Source: Gammaproteobacteria bacterium
GTDB taxonomy: Bacteria; Gemmatimonadota; Gemmatimonadetes; Longimicrobiales; Gaopeijiaceae
Direction: 5' to 3'
Assembly (NCBI GenBank): GCA_028820325.1
Contig: JAPPJO010000075.1
Coordinates: 52,288-116,287, forward strand
Length of the DNA: 64,000 nt
The position numbers and the translations under genes are program-made. The notes beneath the pieces are model-generated. The model saw only the letters and a program-made list of their open reading frames with translations, searched no databases and was not told the origin of the DNA. Of the stretch, positions 43,252 to 52,296 are shown in pieces. Position 1 is the first letter of the stretch. Each line of letters begins with the position of its first letter.

Positions 43252-43681
43252 GGAAGTCCGCCTTTCCTGGCTCGGCTCCGGCCGTGCCTACGAGGGCCGG
43301 TCGGGGGTTGGCGATCCCGCCGTGATCATCGACGGAAACGGCGCGCGCGGGCCTTCCCCCATGGACACGGTCCTGCTGGGTGTCGCGGCCTGCATGGGGA
43401 TCGACATCGAGGAGATTCTGCGCAAGTCGCGGGTGCCGCTCGAGGAACTGGATTTCGTTGTCCGGGGTGCGCGCGCGGAAGATCATCCCCGGCGCTACAC
43501 CCGAGTCGACTTCGACATCGCGCTCTCCGGGCCCCGACCCGGGGACGAGGCGCGGGTCGAGCGCGCGGTGGAGCTGTCGCGCGACAAGTACTGCAGCGCC
43601 CTCAATTCGCTCCGCAGCGACATCCGGGTGACGACCCGCATCCGGACCCGAACGCCGGCTTCGACGCCGGGCGCGCCGTGA
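43238..43681 (+). CDS. OsmC family peroxiredoxin
   Basis: The product has 147 residues. The ATG at 43238 has AGGGG eight bases upstream. The OsmC fold is shown by the central Cys in LLGVAACMGIDIEEIL (near residue 50) and the second in ELSRDKYCSALNSL (near residue 117). Both active-site Cys are present, so thiol-dependent reduction of organic peroxides is expected. It overlaps both neighbours (14 bases with the TPR gene, 4 with the acyl-CoA ligase gene). Confidence 0.9.
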   Translation: MGMDREVRLSWLGSGRAYEGRSGVGDPAVIIDGNGARGPSPMDTVLLGVAACMGIDIEEILRKSRVPLEELDFVVRGARAEDHPRRYTRVDFDIALSGPRPGDEARVERAVELSRDKYCSALNSLRSDIRVTTRIRTRTPASTPGAP

Positions 43682-45483
43682 CCTCCCCCACGCTCACCAG
43701 CCTGTTTCTCGAGGCCGTCGAGCGATTCGGGGACGCAACTGCGCTCAGGGCGCCGAACGCCGACCTGACTTGGTCGCGGATCTCATATGATGAAGTGTTC
43801 CGGACCGCCAGGAGGGCGGCCAGCGGGCTCCGGGCGCTCGGGGTGGAACGGGGCGAAGCGGCGGCCATCCTGTCCAACAACCGTCCCGAGTGGGCGCTCG
43901 CCGACTACGCCTGCCTGTGCGCGGGCGTCCGGGACGTCCCCATCTATCCCAGCCTGACCGCGCCCCAGGTCGCCTACATCCTGCGGGACTCCGGCGCCCG
44001 GGCGGTCTTCGCCGAGGACGAGGAACAGCTCGCGAAGCTCATCGAGATTCGGGACCAATGCCCCGAACTCCGCCACATCATCGTTTTCGATCCTCCGGGC
44101 GAGATTCCCGAAGGCGTCCTGGCGTGGCGCGACTTCGTGCAGCTCGATCCCATGGGCCTGAGCGACAAGGCGTTTCGGGAAGAGGCGCTCGCCGCGCGGC
44201 CGGAGTCGGTCGCCACCATCCTCTATACCTCGGGCACGACCGGGAATCCGAAGGGCGTGCTGCTCACGCATGCCAACGTCGGGTCCAACGTGCGCGTCTC
44301 CCGCACGCTGCTCGACATTTCCGACACCGACACCACGCTCAGCTTCCTGCCCCTGTCGCACGTCTTCCAGCGCATGGTGGACTACGTCTTCTTCAACGTG
44401 GGGTGCACCATCGCCTACGCCCGCGACATGACCACCGTGGCCGAGGATCTGAAGATCGTCCGGCCGACCGTGGCCGTCTCGGTTCCCCGGCTGTACGAGC
44501 GCGTGTACAACGCGGTGACCGGAGCGACGGGCGTGAAGGGGCTGCTGGTGGGCTGGGCGGCATCCGTGGGCCTCGCGCACGCCGACGCGGTGCTGGCAGG
44601 CCGCGATCCGGGGTGGTGGACGAGGGCCCGCAAGTCCCTGGCCGACAAGCTGGTGTTCAGCAAGCTGCGCGCGGCCGTGGGCGGACGGCTGCGTTTCTTC
44701 GTCAGCGGCGGCGCACCGCTTTCGCCCGGAATCAACAAGTTCTTTTTCGCCGCCGGGCTTCAGATCCTCGAGGGATACGGGCTGACGGAGACCAGCCCGG
44801 TCACCAACGTGAACACCTTCGAGAACTTCCGCATCGGCACGGTGGGCAAGGCGGTTCCGGGCACGGAGATCCGCATCGCCTCCGACGGCGAGATCTGCAT
44901 TCGCGGCCCCCAGGTCATGAAGGGATACTTCAACCGTCCCGAGGACACCGCCGAAGCCATCGACGAGGAAGGGTGGTTCAAGACGGGCGACATCGGCGAA
45001 CTCGACGAGGACGGCTTCCTGCGCATCACCGACCGCAAGAAGGACATCATCGTCACCGCAGGCGGCAAGAACATCGCGCCGCAGCCCATCGAGAATGACG
45101 TCAAGCTCGATCCGTACATCGAGCAGGCGGTCATGGTGGGCGACCGGCGACCCTTCCCGTCGCTTCTGGTGGTGCCCGACTTCGAGCAGCTGAACCAGTG
45201 GGCCGCCGCAAGCGAGATCGACGCGTCGGACGCCGGGGCGCTGCTCCGTGATGCGAGGTGCCAGGAGTTTCTGGGGGGCAGGGTGAAGGAGGCGCTGGCG
45301 GGGCTGGCCCGCTTCGAGATGCCCAAGAAGACGGCTTTCCTGGCGTCGACGTTCACGATCGAGGACGGGACGCTCACCCCGACCCAGAAGGTGCGGCGAC
45401 GGGCCGTGGAGGAGCGTCACGGCGGGCTCATCGAGTCGCTGTACGACGAAGCGAACGTCGGCCGCGACTACTTCACCGGCTGA
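43678..45483 (+). CDS. Long-chain fatty acid-CoA ligase (AMP-forming)
   Basis: The product has 601 residues. The GTG overlaps the OsmC stop (GTGA). It activates fatty acids with ATP and CoA. The ANL superfamily motifs are in order: YTSGTTGNPKG near residue 183 (phosphate loop), LPLSHVFQRMVDY, GYGLTETSPVTN near 363, WFKTGDIGELDEDGFLRITDRKKDIIVTAGGKNI (hinge), and the catalytic Lys in TLTPTQKVRR near the C-terminus. The RMVDY and FVSGGAPLSP text is of the FadD15/FAA1-like branch. Two helical segments after residue 280 may let it sit on the inner membrane. Confidence 0.94.
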   Translation: MTSPTLTSLFLEAVERFGDATALRAPNADLTWSRISYDEVFRTARRAASGLRALGVERGEAAAILSNNRPEWALADYACLCAGVRDVPIYPSLTAPQVAYILRDSGARAVFAEDEEQLAKLIEIRDQCPELRHIIVFDPPGEIPEGVLAWRDFVQLDPMGLSDKAFREEALAARPESVATILYTSGTTGNPKGVLLTHANVGSNVRVSRTLLDISDTDTTLSFLPLSHVFQRMVDYVFFNVGCTIAYARDMTTVAEDLKIVRPTVAVSVPRLYERVYNAVTGATGVKGLLVGWAASVGLAHADAVLAGRDPGWWTRARKSLADKLVFSKLRAAVGGRLRFFVSGGAPLSPGINKFFFAAGLQILEGYGLTETSPVTNVNTFENFRIGTVGKAVPGTEIRIASDGEICIRGPQVMKGYFNRPEDTAEAIDEEGWFKTGDIGELDEDGFLRITDRKKDIIVTAGGKNIAPQPIENDVKLDPYIEQAVMVGDRRPFPSLLVVPDFEQLNQWAAASEIDASDAGALLRDARCQEFLGGRVKEALAGLARFEMPKKTAFLASTFTIEDGTLTPTQKVRRRAVEERHGGLIESLYDEANVGRDYFTG

Positions 45484-45514
45484 GCAGGCCTTCCGGAATC
45501 GAGGGGAGCTTCGG

Positions 45515-45868
45515 GTGTCCGACTCGCACCGGGTGGTACTGATTTCAGCGCCGGGAGCCGAAGCCGGGCGGCAACTGGCCCGCGCGCTGGTGGAGGAACG
45601 GCTGGCTGCCTGCGGGAGCGTGGTGCCGGCGGTGACGTCGGTGTACCGCTGGCAGGGCGCGGTGGAGGAGGAGGAAGAGGCGCTGGTGGTGCTAAAGACG
45701 GCGGCCGACCGGGTCGAAGCGCTCACGCGGCGGACGCGCGAACTCCACCCCTACGAGGTTCCCGAGATCCTCGCTCTCCCCGTTGCGGCCGGCAATCGCG
45801 CGTATCTGGAGTGGGTTACCGAGGAGACGCGCACCGCGCCGTCCGGGCCCGCCGACGCGCCGACCTGA
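45515..45868 (+). CDS. cutA: CutA1 family divalent-ion tolerance protein
   Basis: The product has 117 residues, normal for CutA1. The start is GTG. The trimeric ferredoxin-like fold is shown by LARALVEERLAACGSVVPAVTSVYRWQGAVEE-type text (short blocks LVEERLAAC and SVYRWQG) and HPYEVPEILALPVAAGNRAYLEWV. The signature E-x-HPYEVPEI is intact. CutA1 is linked to copper tolerance but its molecular role is unclear. Confidence 0.95.
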   Translation: MSDSHRVVLISAPGAEAGRQLARALVEERLAACGSVVPAVTSVYRWQGAVEEEEEALVVLKTAADRVEALTRRTRELHPYEVPEILALPVAAGNRAYLEWVTEETRTAPSGPADAPT

Positions 45869-45962
45869 TGGACAGGCTTCCCCGTCGGGCCCATATTGGT
45901 GCCGGCATCGGGGGATTCGCCTCCCGTCTCCACGAACACCCAACCGGTCGCGCGAGGGAAAC

Positions 45963-46109
45963 ATGAGCTGGGTGCCTGGCGGCTACATCTTCACCCACGT
46001 GGTCTTCTGGGGCGTCGTGGCGCTGGTCGCGGTGGGAACCAACGCGGTCGCGATCATGATGGTCACCGGTCTGATGCTCCTTCTGGTCCCGGAGTCGCTC
46101 AGGCGCTGA
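45963..46109 (+). CDS. Small membrane protein, 48 residues
   Basis: A short frame opens at an ATG with GAGGGA eight bases upstream and codes MSWVPGGYIFTHVVFWGVVA followed by further hydrophobic residues and a basic end, ESLRR. It has one long or two short transmembrane helices and no signal cleavage site. Its good ribosome site, spacing and coupling to the next small gene (22 bases on) support expression. I recognise no family. Confidence 0.6.
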   Translation: MSWVPGGYIFTHVVFWGVVALVAVGTNAVAIMMVTGLMLLLVPESLRR

Positions 46110-46131
46110 GCACTCCCCGGAGGAGGACTGA

Positions 46132-46365
46132 ATGCTGCTGAAGATACTGGGCGGCGTCCTCGCGCTTGCGCTCGGGGTCTTTCTGGGACTCTCCTTCGGC
46201 AAAGGCCCCACCGTGGAAGACGTCGAAGAGCGAATGGGCAAGAACCTGCCCCGGGAGCGGGCCACTCGCCACTTCACCTTCCTCGGCCTTATGCAGAAGA
46301 AGCAACAGCGGGGGTCGCACCGTCGCCGTCAGAGGTCCCGCGGGCCGTTCGACCTGTCCAGCTAG
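46132..46365 (+). CDS. Small single-pass membrane protein, 77 residues
   Basis: The ATG has a strong GGAGGAGGACTGA ribosome site. Residues 2-22 form one transmembrane helix (LLKILGGVLALALGVFLGLS), followed by a charged cytoplasmic or periplasmic part (TVEDVEERMGKNLPRERATR) and a very basic tail (RGSHRRRQRSRG). The layout resembles small envelope proteins that recruit partners. It runs after the 48-residue membrane protein and is convergent with the DUF445 gene. No family is recognised. Confidence 0.65.
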   Translation: MLLKILGGVLALALGVFLGLSFGKGPTVEDVEERMGKNLPRERATRHFTFLGLMQKKQQRGSHRRRQRSRGPFDLSS

Positions 46366-46374
46366 GCCGGATCT

Positions 46375-47943
46375 CTATCCCACCAGGCGAGTCACGAGCA
46401 CCAGCACGGTGCCGATGATCCCCCCGAGCACGTAGCCCAGCCGCACGATCAGTTTCAGTTCCCGCTCCGTCACCCGCCGCACGATCTGCTCCATGCGCGC
46501 GGCGGGAAACGCCAGCACCTTCTCCTCGACGCGACGCGCCACGTCGATCTGCCGAACCACGGCGGGCACCTGGGCCTGCAGCCATTCCCAGACCGGTGCG
46601 CTCAACCCCTCCTTCAGACGGTCGGCGGCGCCATCCGGGAGCCAGCGCGCGGGAACTCCGATGGGACGGTCGAGGACGGTGTCCACCAACTGGCGGGTGG
46701 TGCCGTCGATCAGTTGCGCGGCGGCGTCGCTGCGGGCGAGCGATACCAGCCCGTCCGCGATCGACGCGGGAGGGATGCGTTCCAGCACCTCGCCCCAGCT
46801 GCGCGCACCCGCCTCGTGGAGGGCCGCTTCGAGCTTTTCCACCAGGAAGCTGCGCGTTGCGGGATCGCGAGCCGTCGAAGCCACCCAGTCGGCCAGCGTC
46901 CGGCGCGCCGCGACCACGCTCTCGCTGTCGGCCTCGCCCAGCACCAGGTGGACGGGGCGGCGCAGGAAGTCTACGACCGCGTCGTTGATGCCGCGCGACA
47001 TGGCCGCCTGGACCGCGGGATCCTTCAGCAGGTGCGCGATCTGCTCCGCGCCCTCTTCCCGGATGGTGTCCAGCACCCGGTCCACGGTGTCTTCGGTGAT
47101 GACCAGGCGCGCCACCACCCGCTGGTGGAAGCGCAGGTCGCGCAGGAAGCGCTGCAACAGGTCGTGGATGCCCCGCTCGAAGCGGGCCCGCGCCCGGTCG
47201 TCCTCCAGCAGGGCGCCGAGCCGGGCGATCGCGAGCGGCAGGTAGTTGGAGAGCCCGCGCTCGAATGCCGCCACCATTCCGGGCGGAATCGTCTGCTCGA
47301 AGGTCTTCTCGGGCGAGAGCAGCGAGCGGGCGGCCGACGACAGGTAGTCGTCCACGGCGCGGTAGAAGCCGTCGCTGCCCAGCGTGCCCTCCATCCACCC
47401 GTCGAGCGCGGAGGCCAGAGCGGCGCTGCGCGCGGGCGTGAGCGCGCCGCCGATGGGCACGTCGGAGAGCGCTTCCACCACCGACCCGGCGCGGTCGGCG
47501 ACCGTACGCTCGAACTCCTCTGAGTCGAGCCAGGCCGCGATCTGCTCGCGGACCCTGTCCGCCGAGTGATGCAGCGCCGATTCCACCTCGGGCAGGATCG
47601 ACTCCGGCAGCATCTCCCGCAGGGACCCGCGCTCCTCCAGGAGCAGCACGTCCACGAACTCGCCCAGGCGCCGGTCGAAGGCGCGCCGGAATTCCTCGTC
47701 GGCGAAGGTCCGCTCCAGGTCGGATTCGGTGAGCAGGCGGTTCCCCACCGTGCGCCCGATGGCCGCGGCCAGGCGGGGCTGGTTCTTGGGAACCGCGCCC
47801 TGCAGGAGGCCGATCTTCCTGCCGCGCACGCGCAACGGCTCGTACGGGTGGAAGAGCATCCAGATCGCGACCGAGTTGGTCAGCCCGCCCGCCAGCGCAC
47901 CGAAGGCGATGGTGAGCAGCGGGGCGATCAGGTTCTCGAGCAA
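46375..47943 (-). CDS. DUF445 family membrane protein
   Basis: The product has 522 residues. The TTG start has only a weak ribosome site, but the text MLENLIAPLLTIAFGALAGGLTNSVAIWMLFHP is the family N-terminus, an N-terminal membrane segment. A long helical region follows (residues ~45-480) with many heptad-like Leu, Glu and Arg stretches. A C-terminal helix (LIVRLGYVLGGIIGTVLVLVTRLVG) closes the protein. DUF445 proteins (YheB, YjiN) are inner-membrane proteins of unknown function. Confidence 0.88.
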   Translation of the reverse strand: MLENLIAPLLTIAFGALAGGLTNSVAIWMLFHPYEPLRVRGRKIGLLQGAVPKNQPRLAAAIGRTVGNRLLTESDLERTFADEEFRRAFDRRLGEFVDVLLLEERGSLREMLPESILPEVESALHHSADRVREQIAAWLDSEEFERTVADRAGSVVEALSDVPIGGALTPARSAALASALDGWMEGTLGSDGFYRAVDDYLSSAARSLLSPEKTFEQTIPPGMVAAFERGLSNYLPLAIARLGALLEDDRARARFERGIHDLLQRFLRDLRFHQRVVARLVITEDTVDRVLDTIREEGAEQIAHLLKDPAVQAAMSRGINDAVVDFLRRPVHLVLGEADSESVVAARRTLADWVASTARDPATRSFLVEKLEAALHEAGARSWGEVLERIPPASIADGLVSLARSDAAAQLIDGTTRQLVDTVLDRPIGVPARWLPDGAADRLKEGLSAPVWEWLQAQVPAVVRQIDVARRVEEKVLAFPAARMEQIVRRVTERELKLIVRLGYVLGGIIGTVLVLVTRLVG

Positions 47944-47956
47944 GGGGCGATGCGGC

Positions 47957-48892
47957 TCACGGTGCGCGATGGTAGAGGATGCCGCGCACGGGATAGGCGA
48001 CGGTCTCGATCGTGATCGAGCCCTCCACTTCCGAGATGGCGATCAGGGGCAACTGTGGACCCGGCCCCTCCCCGGCCTCCATGTGCGTGCTCATGGCCTC
48101 GATTCTACCGGTCAGGTCGGCGTCGGGCGACTGGAAGCGCCACACAACCGGAACGTCCCGCCGGGCCGGCTCGAACGCCCGCGAGCGGGTCGCCGTCACC
48201 GTCACGTCCGGCCAGTCGAAATTGCGCGCGCGCAGCATGCCCCATCCCTGGAACGTGGAGTCGGCGGCCGCATCGAAGGGTCCGCGCAGAAACACGTGGA
48301 TGTCGTCGGAGATGAGAAGCGCCCAGCTTTCGGGCATCGCTTCCGAGGCCTGACGCGCGAAGGAAATGTCGACCAGCGTCCCCGCCAGGGCGTTCTCGGA
48401 CAGAATGGTCGATGCCTCTCTCACCTGGACCAGTTCTCCCGGACGGCTGCTCCATCCCGCCACCGCCTCCCCGAGCCACATCTCCAGTTCCCGGCCCGCG
48501 CTGCGATACAGGAGGGCCGTCAGCGCATCCCGTTCCGCAACGATGATGCGGATGCCCTCGTGGGGGATGATGCGCCATGGCGTCCGGACCGGGGGAGTCT
48601 CCCACGAGGACTGGAAGAAGGCGTCCCACACGCCTCCGCGCGCCAGCCAGATGCGGGCGTCCCGGTCGACGGCCTCCTCACGGGTGTTTGCCGAGAACGA
48701 CCAGGCAACCACCAGCGGGCTCTCGTCCTCCAACGCAAAAAAGGCCAGATGACGCTCGTACCGATTTCCCGCGAACGAGTCCAGCGGCGCAAGGGCCGGG
48801 TCTTCGACGCGCGCGCTGTCGGGGTTCCCGGGCTCGGCGGTGCATGCGGCGGTCACCAGGAGCGCCGCGGGCAACAGGCGGGCCATGCTCAT
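47957..48892 (-). CDS. Hypothetical lipoprotein
   Basis: The product has 311 residues from the ATG at 48892 (a second ATG at 48886 is equally possible). The signal LLPAALLVTAAC ends in a lipobox. The mature part shows a pattern of beta strands and conserved-looking aromatic positions (RYERHLAFFALEDES, VWDAFFQSSWETPP, RIIPHEGIRIIVAE and GWGMLRARNFDWPDVTVTATRS). I recognise no family and see no catalytic motif. Its neighbour DUF445 starts 13 bases downstream on the same strand, so the two may form an operon. Confidence 0.6.
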   Translation of the reverse strand: MSMARLLPAALLVTAACTAEPGNPDSARVEDPALAPLDSFAGNRYERHLAFFALEDESPLVVAWSFSANTREEAVDRDARIWLARGGVWDAFFQSSWETPPVRTPWRIIPHEGIRIIVAERDALTALLYRSAGRELEMWLGEAVAGWSSRPGELVQVREASTILSENALAGTLVDISFARQASEAMPESWALLISDDIHVFLRGPFDAAADSTFQGWGMLRARNFDWPDVTVTATRSRAFEPARRDVPVVWRFQSPDADLTGRIEAMSTHMEAGEGPGPQLPLIAISEVEGSITIETVAYPVRGILYHRAP

Positions 48893-49004
48893 CGGACGGG
48901 GGCCGCAGCTTGACGAAACGCGGTCTCGACCACCACGTTGCCGCCGGGACGAAGCCACCCGCCTTTCACCACGCCCATCCATCCCCTCCTCAGAGTAGCT
49001 ACCC

Positions 49005-50285
49005 ATGGAATACAATCCGGACCTTCCCTTCTACAAGCGGCTGCACTGGCAGGTTCTTGCCGCGATGATCCTGGGTTCGCTCGCCGGGGTCGCTTTCGGC
49101 GAAGCCGGGGCCGAGGCGATCGGCTGGATCGGCGAACTGTTCATGCGGCTGCTGAGGATGATCATCGTGCCGCTGGTGCTCACCTCGATCGTGTCCGGAG
49201 TGGCGTCGGTGGGCGGAGGCCGGGCCGTGGGCCGCCTGTTCGGCAAGACGCTGGGATACTACGTCGTGTCGAGCTTCCTCGCCGCTTCGGTGGGGCTCCT
49301 GATGGTCAATCTCTACCGGCCGGGGGTGGGGTCCAACATCGTCGAGGCCTCCACCGACCCCATGCTGGTCGACACGCCCGACTCGTTCATCCAGCTGATC
49401 CTGGACATCGTGCCCATCAACTTCGTGGGCGCGGCCGGCACCGGCGACATGCTGGCGATCATCTTCTTCTGCATCGTCTTCGGCGCGGCCATCACGACGC
49501 TGCCGGAACGCCCGCGCGTCATCATCACCGACATCTTCGACGCCTTCTTCAAGGCGATGATGGCGCTCACGTCCGGCATCATCAAGCTGCTGCCGATCGG
49601 CGTCCTGGCGCTCATCACGAGGATGGTGGGCACGACCGGATTCGACGCGTTCGGAACGCTGGCCAAGTACATTGCGACGCTCGCCTCGGGGCTGACGATT
49701 CACCTCTTCATCACGCTGCCGCTCCTCCTGTACTTCGGAGGACGTCTGGCGTCCGGGCGCCCCATTTCGCCGATCATCCACTTCCGCAACATGCTCGAAC
49801 CGCTCCTGGTCGCCTTCTCGACCAGTTCCTCGGGTGCGACGCTCCCGGTGACGATCAAGACCGTGCGCGAGAAGGTGGGCGTTTCCAACAAGGTGTCGTC
49901 GTTCGTGCTGCCCATGGGCGCCACGGTGAACATGGACGGAACGGCGGTTTTCGAATGCGTCGGGGCGCTCTTCATCGCCCAGGCTCTGGGCGCCGACCTC
50001 AGCTTCATGACGCAGGCCACGGTCGTGCTGACGGCGCTTCTGGCTTCGATCGGAGCGGCTGCGGTGCCCTCGGCCGGCCTCGTGGTCATCTTCATCGTGC
50101 TGGAGGCCATCGGGCTTGGAGGCAACGCCGACGCCGCCCTGATCGTCGGGGCGATGCTCGCGATCGACCGCCCGCTGGACATGGCGCGGACGGCGGTCAA
50201 CGTCTACAGCGATTCATGCGGCGCCGCCATCATCGCGCGTTCGGAGGGCGAAGACCACGTGGATGCGCAGGTCGCCGTGGGATGA
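49005..50285 (+). CDS. Dicarboxylate/amino acid:cation symporter (SDF family, GltP/DctA type)
   Basis: The product has 426 residues and about eight transmembrane helices. The family landmarks are RLLRMIIVPLVLTSIVSGVASVG (TM2), the hairpin serine stretch TSSSGATLPVTIKT (HP1), GATVNMDGTAVFE (the NMDGT cation site in TM7), and SIGAAAVPSAGLVVIFIVLEAIGL (HP2). It takes up C4-dicarboxylates or glutamate/aspartate with Na+ or H+. All substrate and ion residues checked by eye are present. The gene is divergent from the lipoprotein gene. Confidence 0.94.
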   Translation: MEYNPDLPFYKRLHWQVLAAMILGSLAGVAFGEAGAEAIGWIGELFMRLLRMIIVPLVLTSIVSGVASVGGGRAVGRLFGKTLGYYVVSSFLAASVGLLMVNLYRPGVGSNIVEASTDPMLVDTPDSFIQLILDIVPINFVGAAGTGDMLAIIFFCIVFGAAITTLPERPRVIITDIFDAFFKAMMALTSGIIKLLPIGVLALITRMVGTTGFDAFGTLAKYIATLASGLTIHLFITLPLLLYFGGRLASGRPISPIIHFRNMLEPLLVAFSTSSSGATLPVTIKTVREKVGVSNKVSSFVLPMGATVNMDGTAVFECVGALFIAQALGADLSFMTQATVVLTALLASIGAAAVPSAGLVVIFIVLEAIGLGGNADAALIVGAMLAIDRPLDMARTAVNVYSDSCGAAIIARSEGEDHVDAQVAVG

Positions 50286-50322
50286 GGCCAGAGGCACCCG
50301 GGGCGGGCCCGCGCCGACTCCG

Positions 50323-51192
50323 CTAGCGCCGCTGCCCTCGTCTTCCGCCGCGGGGACTCCGGGAGCGGGACGCCGGTCGGCAACCGACGCGACGGCGGGC
50401 TGCCCGGTTCCCGTCGGCAGTTCGCGGGTCCGGGTCGAGAGCGGTGCCTCCGGCGGCGGGCGCTTGGGGGCGCGATCGGTCCTTTCGCCAGTTGCCGGAC
50501 CGGCGGCTTGGGCCGCGGACTCCCCGGCGGGCCCGGGCGAGTCGGGAACGGGGTCCCCGCCGGCTGGCGCGTCGGCTCGGCGCGCGCGCGCGGCGTCTGC
50601 GGATAGCGGTCTGTTCGCCGTCCCCTGCTTCGACTGCGGATCCAACCACCTCCACTGGTGCGGACTCACCCGGCGGAGGCTCGGTGTCCCCGCCAACCTG
50701 CGCGGGCACGGGTTCCTTGCGGGCCGGAGCGGGCGACGCCTGAGGCCTGGTGAACTTCCGGTCCAACGCAGCGATGAACGCGCCGATGAGCCGCGTGTTG
50801 CTGCCGAAGTCCCCCAGTCCCTTGGAGCGCGAAGTCGAACGGAGATCCACCCGCGTCTGCGCCTGCTCGTCGAGTCCGACGCGAATCACGACATCGCTCG
50901 CGCGGCGGGAAAGGCGCCCCCGCGTAAGGGCGTGAATGACGCCTTCCTCCTCGTCCCACCAGCGGGCATGCCAGCGCGGCAGTTCACCGCGAACGAGGTC
51001 GAGAGCAGCTTCCCATACCTGGGCGAAAGGGATGGCATAGGTGCGGCCCACGAGACGGCGATCGGTGGCGTCGGCCGACGTTCGAGAAGTCGTCGCCACA
51101 AGCGCGCGCTTGAGACGATCGGTAAAAGAGAGTTCCTGGCTCAGCCTGTCCCCCCTGGGAGGCCCGGTTGGCGAAACAGAGGCAACTCGCAA
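50323..51192 (-). CDS. DUF1499-like protein with doubtful C-terminal tail
   Basis: The frame codes 289 residues from a TTG at 51192. Residues ~45-150 match DUF1499 (TYAIPFAQVWEAALDLVRGELPRW, then DVVIRVGLDEQAQTRVDLRSTSRSKGLGDFGSNTRLIGAFIAALD), a domain of unknown function seen in many bacteria. After about residue 200 the frame turns into an Arg-rich run (RRRRARAPSRRASRR) with A/T in many third positions, while a neighbouring frame on the same strand from ~50590 reads a normal Ala/Pro/Glu linker with GC third positions. The shift lies at the alternating GC run near 50581-50592. This suggests a frameshift or a sequence error, so the true C-terminus is uncertain. Confidence 0.6.
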   Translation of the reverse strand: MRVASVSPTGPPRGDRLSQELSFTDRLKRALVATTSRTSADATDRRLVGRTYAIPFAQVWEAALDLVRGELPRWHARWWDEEEGVIHALTRGRLSRRASDVVIRVGLDEQAQTRVDLRSTSRSKGLGDFGSNTRLIGAFIAALDRKFTRPQASPAPARKEPVPAQVGGDTEPPPGESAPVEVVGSAVEAGDGEQTAIRRRRARAPSRRASRRGPRSRLARARRGVRGPSRRSGNWRKDRSRPQAPAAGGTALDPDPRTADGNRAARRRVGCRPASRSRSPRGGRRGQRR

Positions 51193-51279
51193 CGCCTAAT
51201 CTTACGCTGGAGCGCGTCCGATTTCCATTCTGCCGGTTAATATCCACGAAATGCCGCAAACTTCACACTGCGCCACTGC

Positions 51280-52296
51280 ATGAAAGCCGTCATTCCGCTT
51301 GCGGGCAAGGGAACGAGGTTGCGGCCCCACACCCACCTCCTGCCCAAGGCGCTGGTGCGCGTGGCAGGGAGACCGGTCCTCGCCCATCTGCTCGACGACC
51401 TCTTGCGCTTCGGGGTCACGGAGATGGTGTTCATCGTCGGCCATCTCGACGAAGTCATCCGCCGGTACATGGCAGACGCGTATCCGGACCTGCCCGTCCA
51501 CTACGTCGTCCAGGCCGTGCAGGACGGAACCGCGGGGGCGGTCAAGCTGGCGCAGCCGTACGCGGACGGCGAGCTGCTGATCCTGTTCGCCGATACCCTG
51601 TTCGAGGCCGACCTGTCTCCGGCGCGAACGCTCTCGCCGGAATGGAGCGCGGTCATCTGGACGAAGGAGGTCGAGGACTACTGGAAGTACGGCGTCGTCG
51701 TAACCGGCCCGGACGGCGCCATGACGAGCATCGTGGAGAAGCCGGAGCAGCCCGTCTCCCGCCTCGCCAACATCGGCCTCTACCATATCCGCGATTCCGC
51801 CCTGCTCTTCGAGGGCATCGACCACGTGCTGGCTGCGCCTAGGAGCTCGTCGGGCGAGTACTACCTGACGGACGCCTTCCAGTACATGGTGGACCGGGGT
51901 GCGCGCATCCGCACGGCCCCGGTGGACTCCTGGCACGACTGCGGCAGTCCCGAGGGGCTGCTGGGCACCAATCGGCATCTGCTGGAGGCGGGAGGCGCGG
52001 CGGTGTCGGCCGCGGCGCGGCTGAGCGACTGCTCGCTTGCCGAACCGGTGCTGGTGGATGAGGATGTGGTCGCCGAGGGGAGCGTTATCGGTCCCAACGT
52101 CACGCTGGAGCGGGGGGCGAGAGTGGTCGGCAGCAGGCTGACGAACACCATCGTGGGTGCCGGCGCGCGCGTGGAGGGAGCGCGCCTGGACGGGTCGCTG
52201 GTGGGCGCGGGCGCGATCGTGCGGGGTGTGGAGGGAAGGGTGAATGTCTCGGACCACTCGGTGGTCGAGGCGACGGGGGCGAACGAGGGCGCCTAG
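51280..52296 (+). CDS. Sugar-phosphate nucleotidyltransferase with left-handed beta-helix tail
   Basis: The product has 338 residues. The N-terminal Rossmann domain begins MKAVIPLAGKGTRLRPHTHLLPKALVRVAG, the nucleotide-binding signature of NTP sugar-1-phosphate transferases; ILFADTLFEADL and VVVTGPDGAMTSIVEKPEQP are the catalytic Asp and substrate loops. The C-terminal ~90 residues have hexapeptide-like repeats (LAEPVLVDEDVVAEGSVIGPNV, GSRLTNTIVGAGARVEGARLDGS). It is a bifunctional-looking glucose-1-phosphate thymidylyl/uridylyl-type enzyme for cell-surface polysaccharide synthesis. The exact sugar is unknown. It shares the palindromic stop CTAG with the convergent M14 gene. Confidence 0.88.
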   Translation: MKAVIPLAGKGTRLRPHTHLLPKALVRVAGRPVLAHLLDDLLRFGVTEMVFIVGHLDEVIRRYMADAYPDLPVHYVVQAVQDGTAGAVKLAQPYADGELLILFADTLFEADLSPARTLSPEWSAVIWTKEVEDYWKYGVVVTGPDGAMTSIVEKPEQPVSRLANIGLYHIRDSALLFEGIDHVLAAPRSSSGEYYLTDAFQYMVDRGARIRTAPVDSWHDCGSPEGLLGTNRHLLEAGGAAVSAAARLSDCSLAEPVLVDEDVVAEGSVIGPNVTLERGARVVGSRLTNTIVGAGARVEGARLDGSLVGAGAIVRGVEGRVNVSDHSVVEATGANEGA

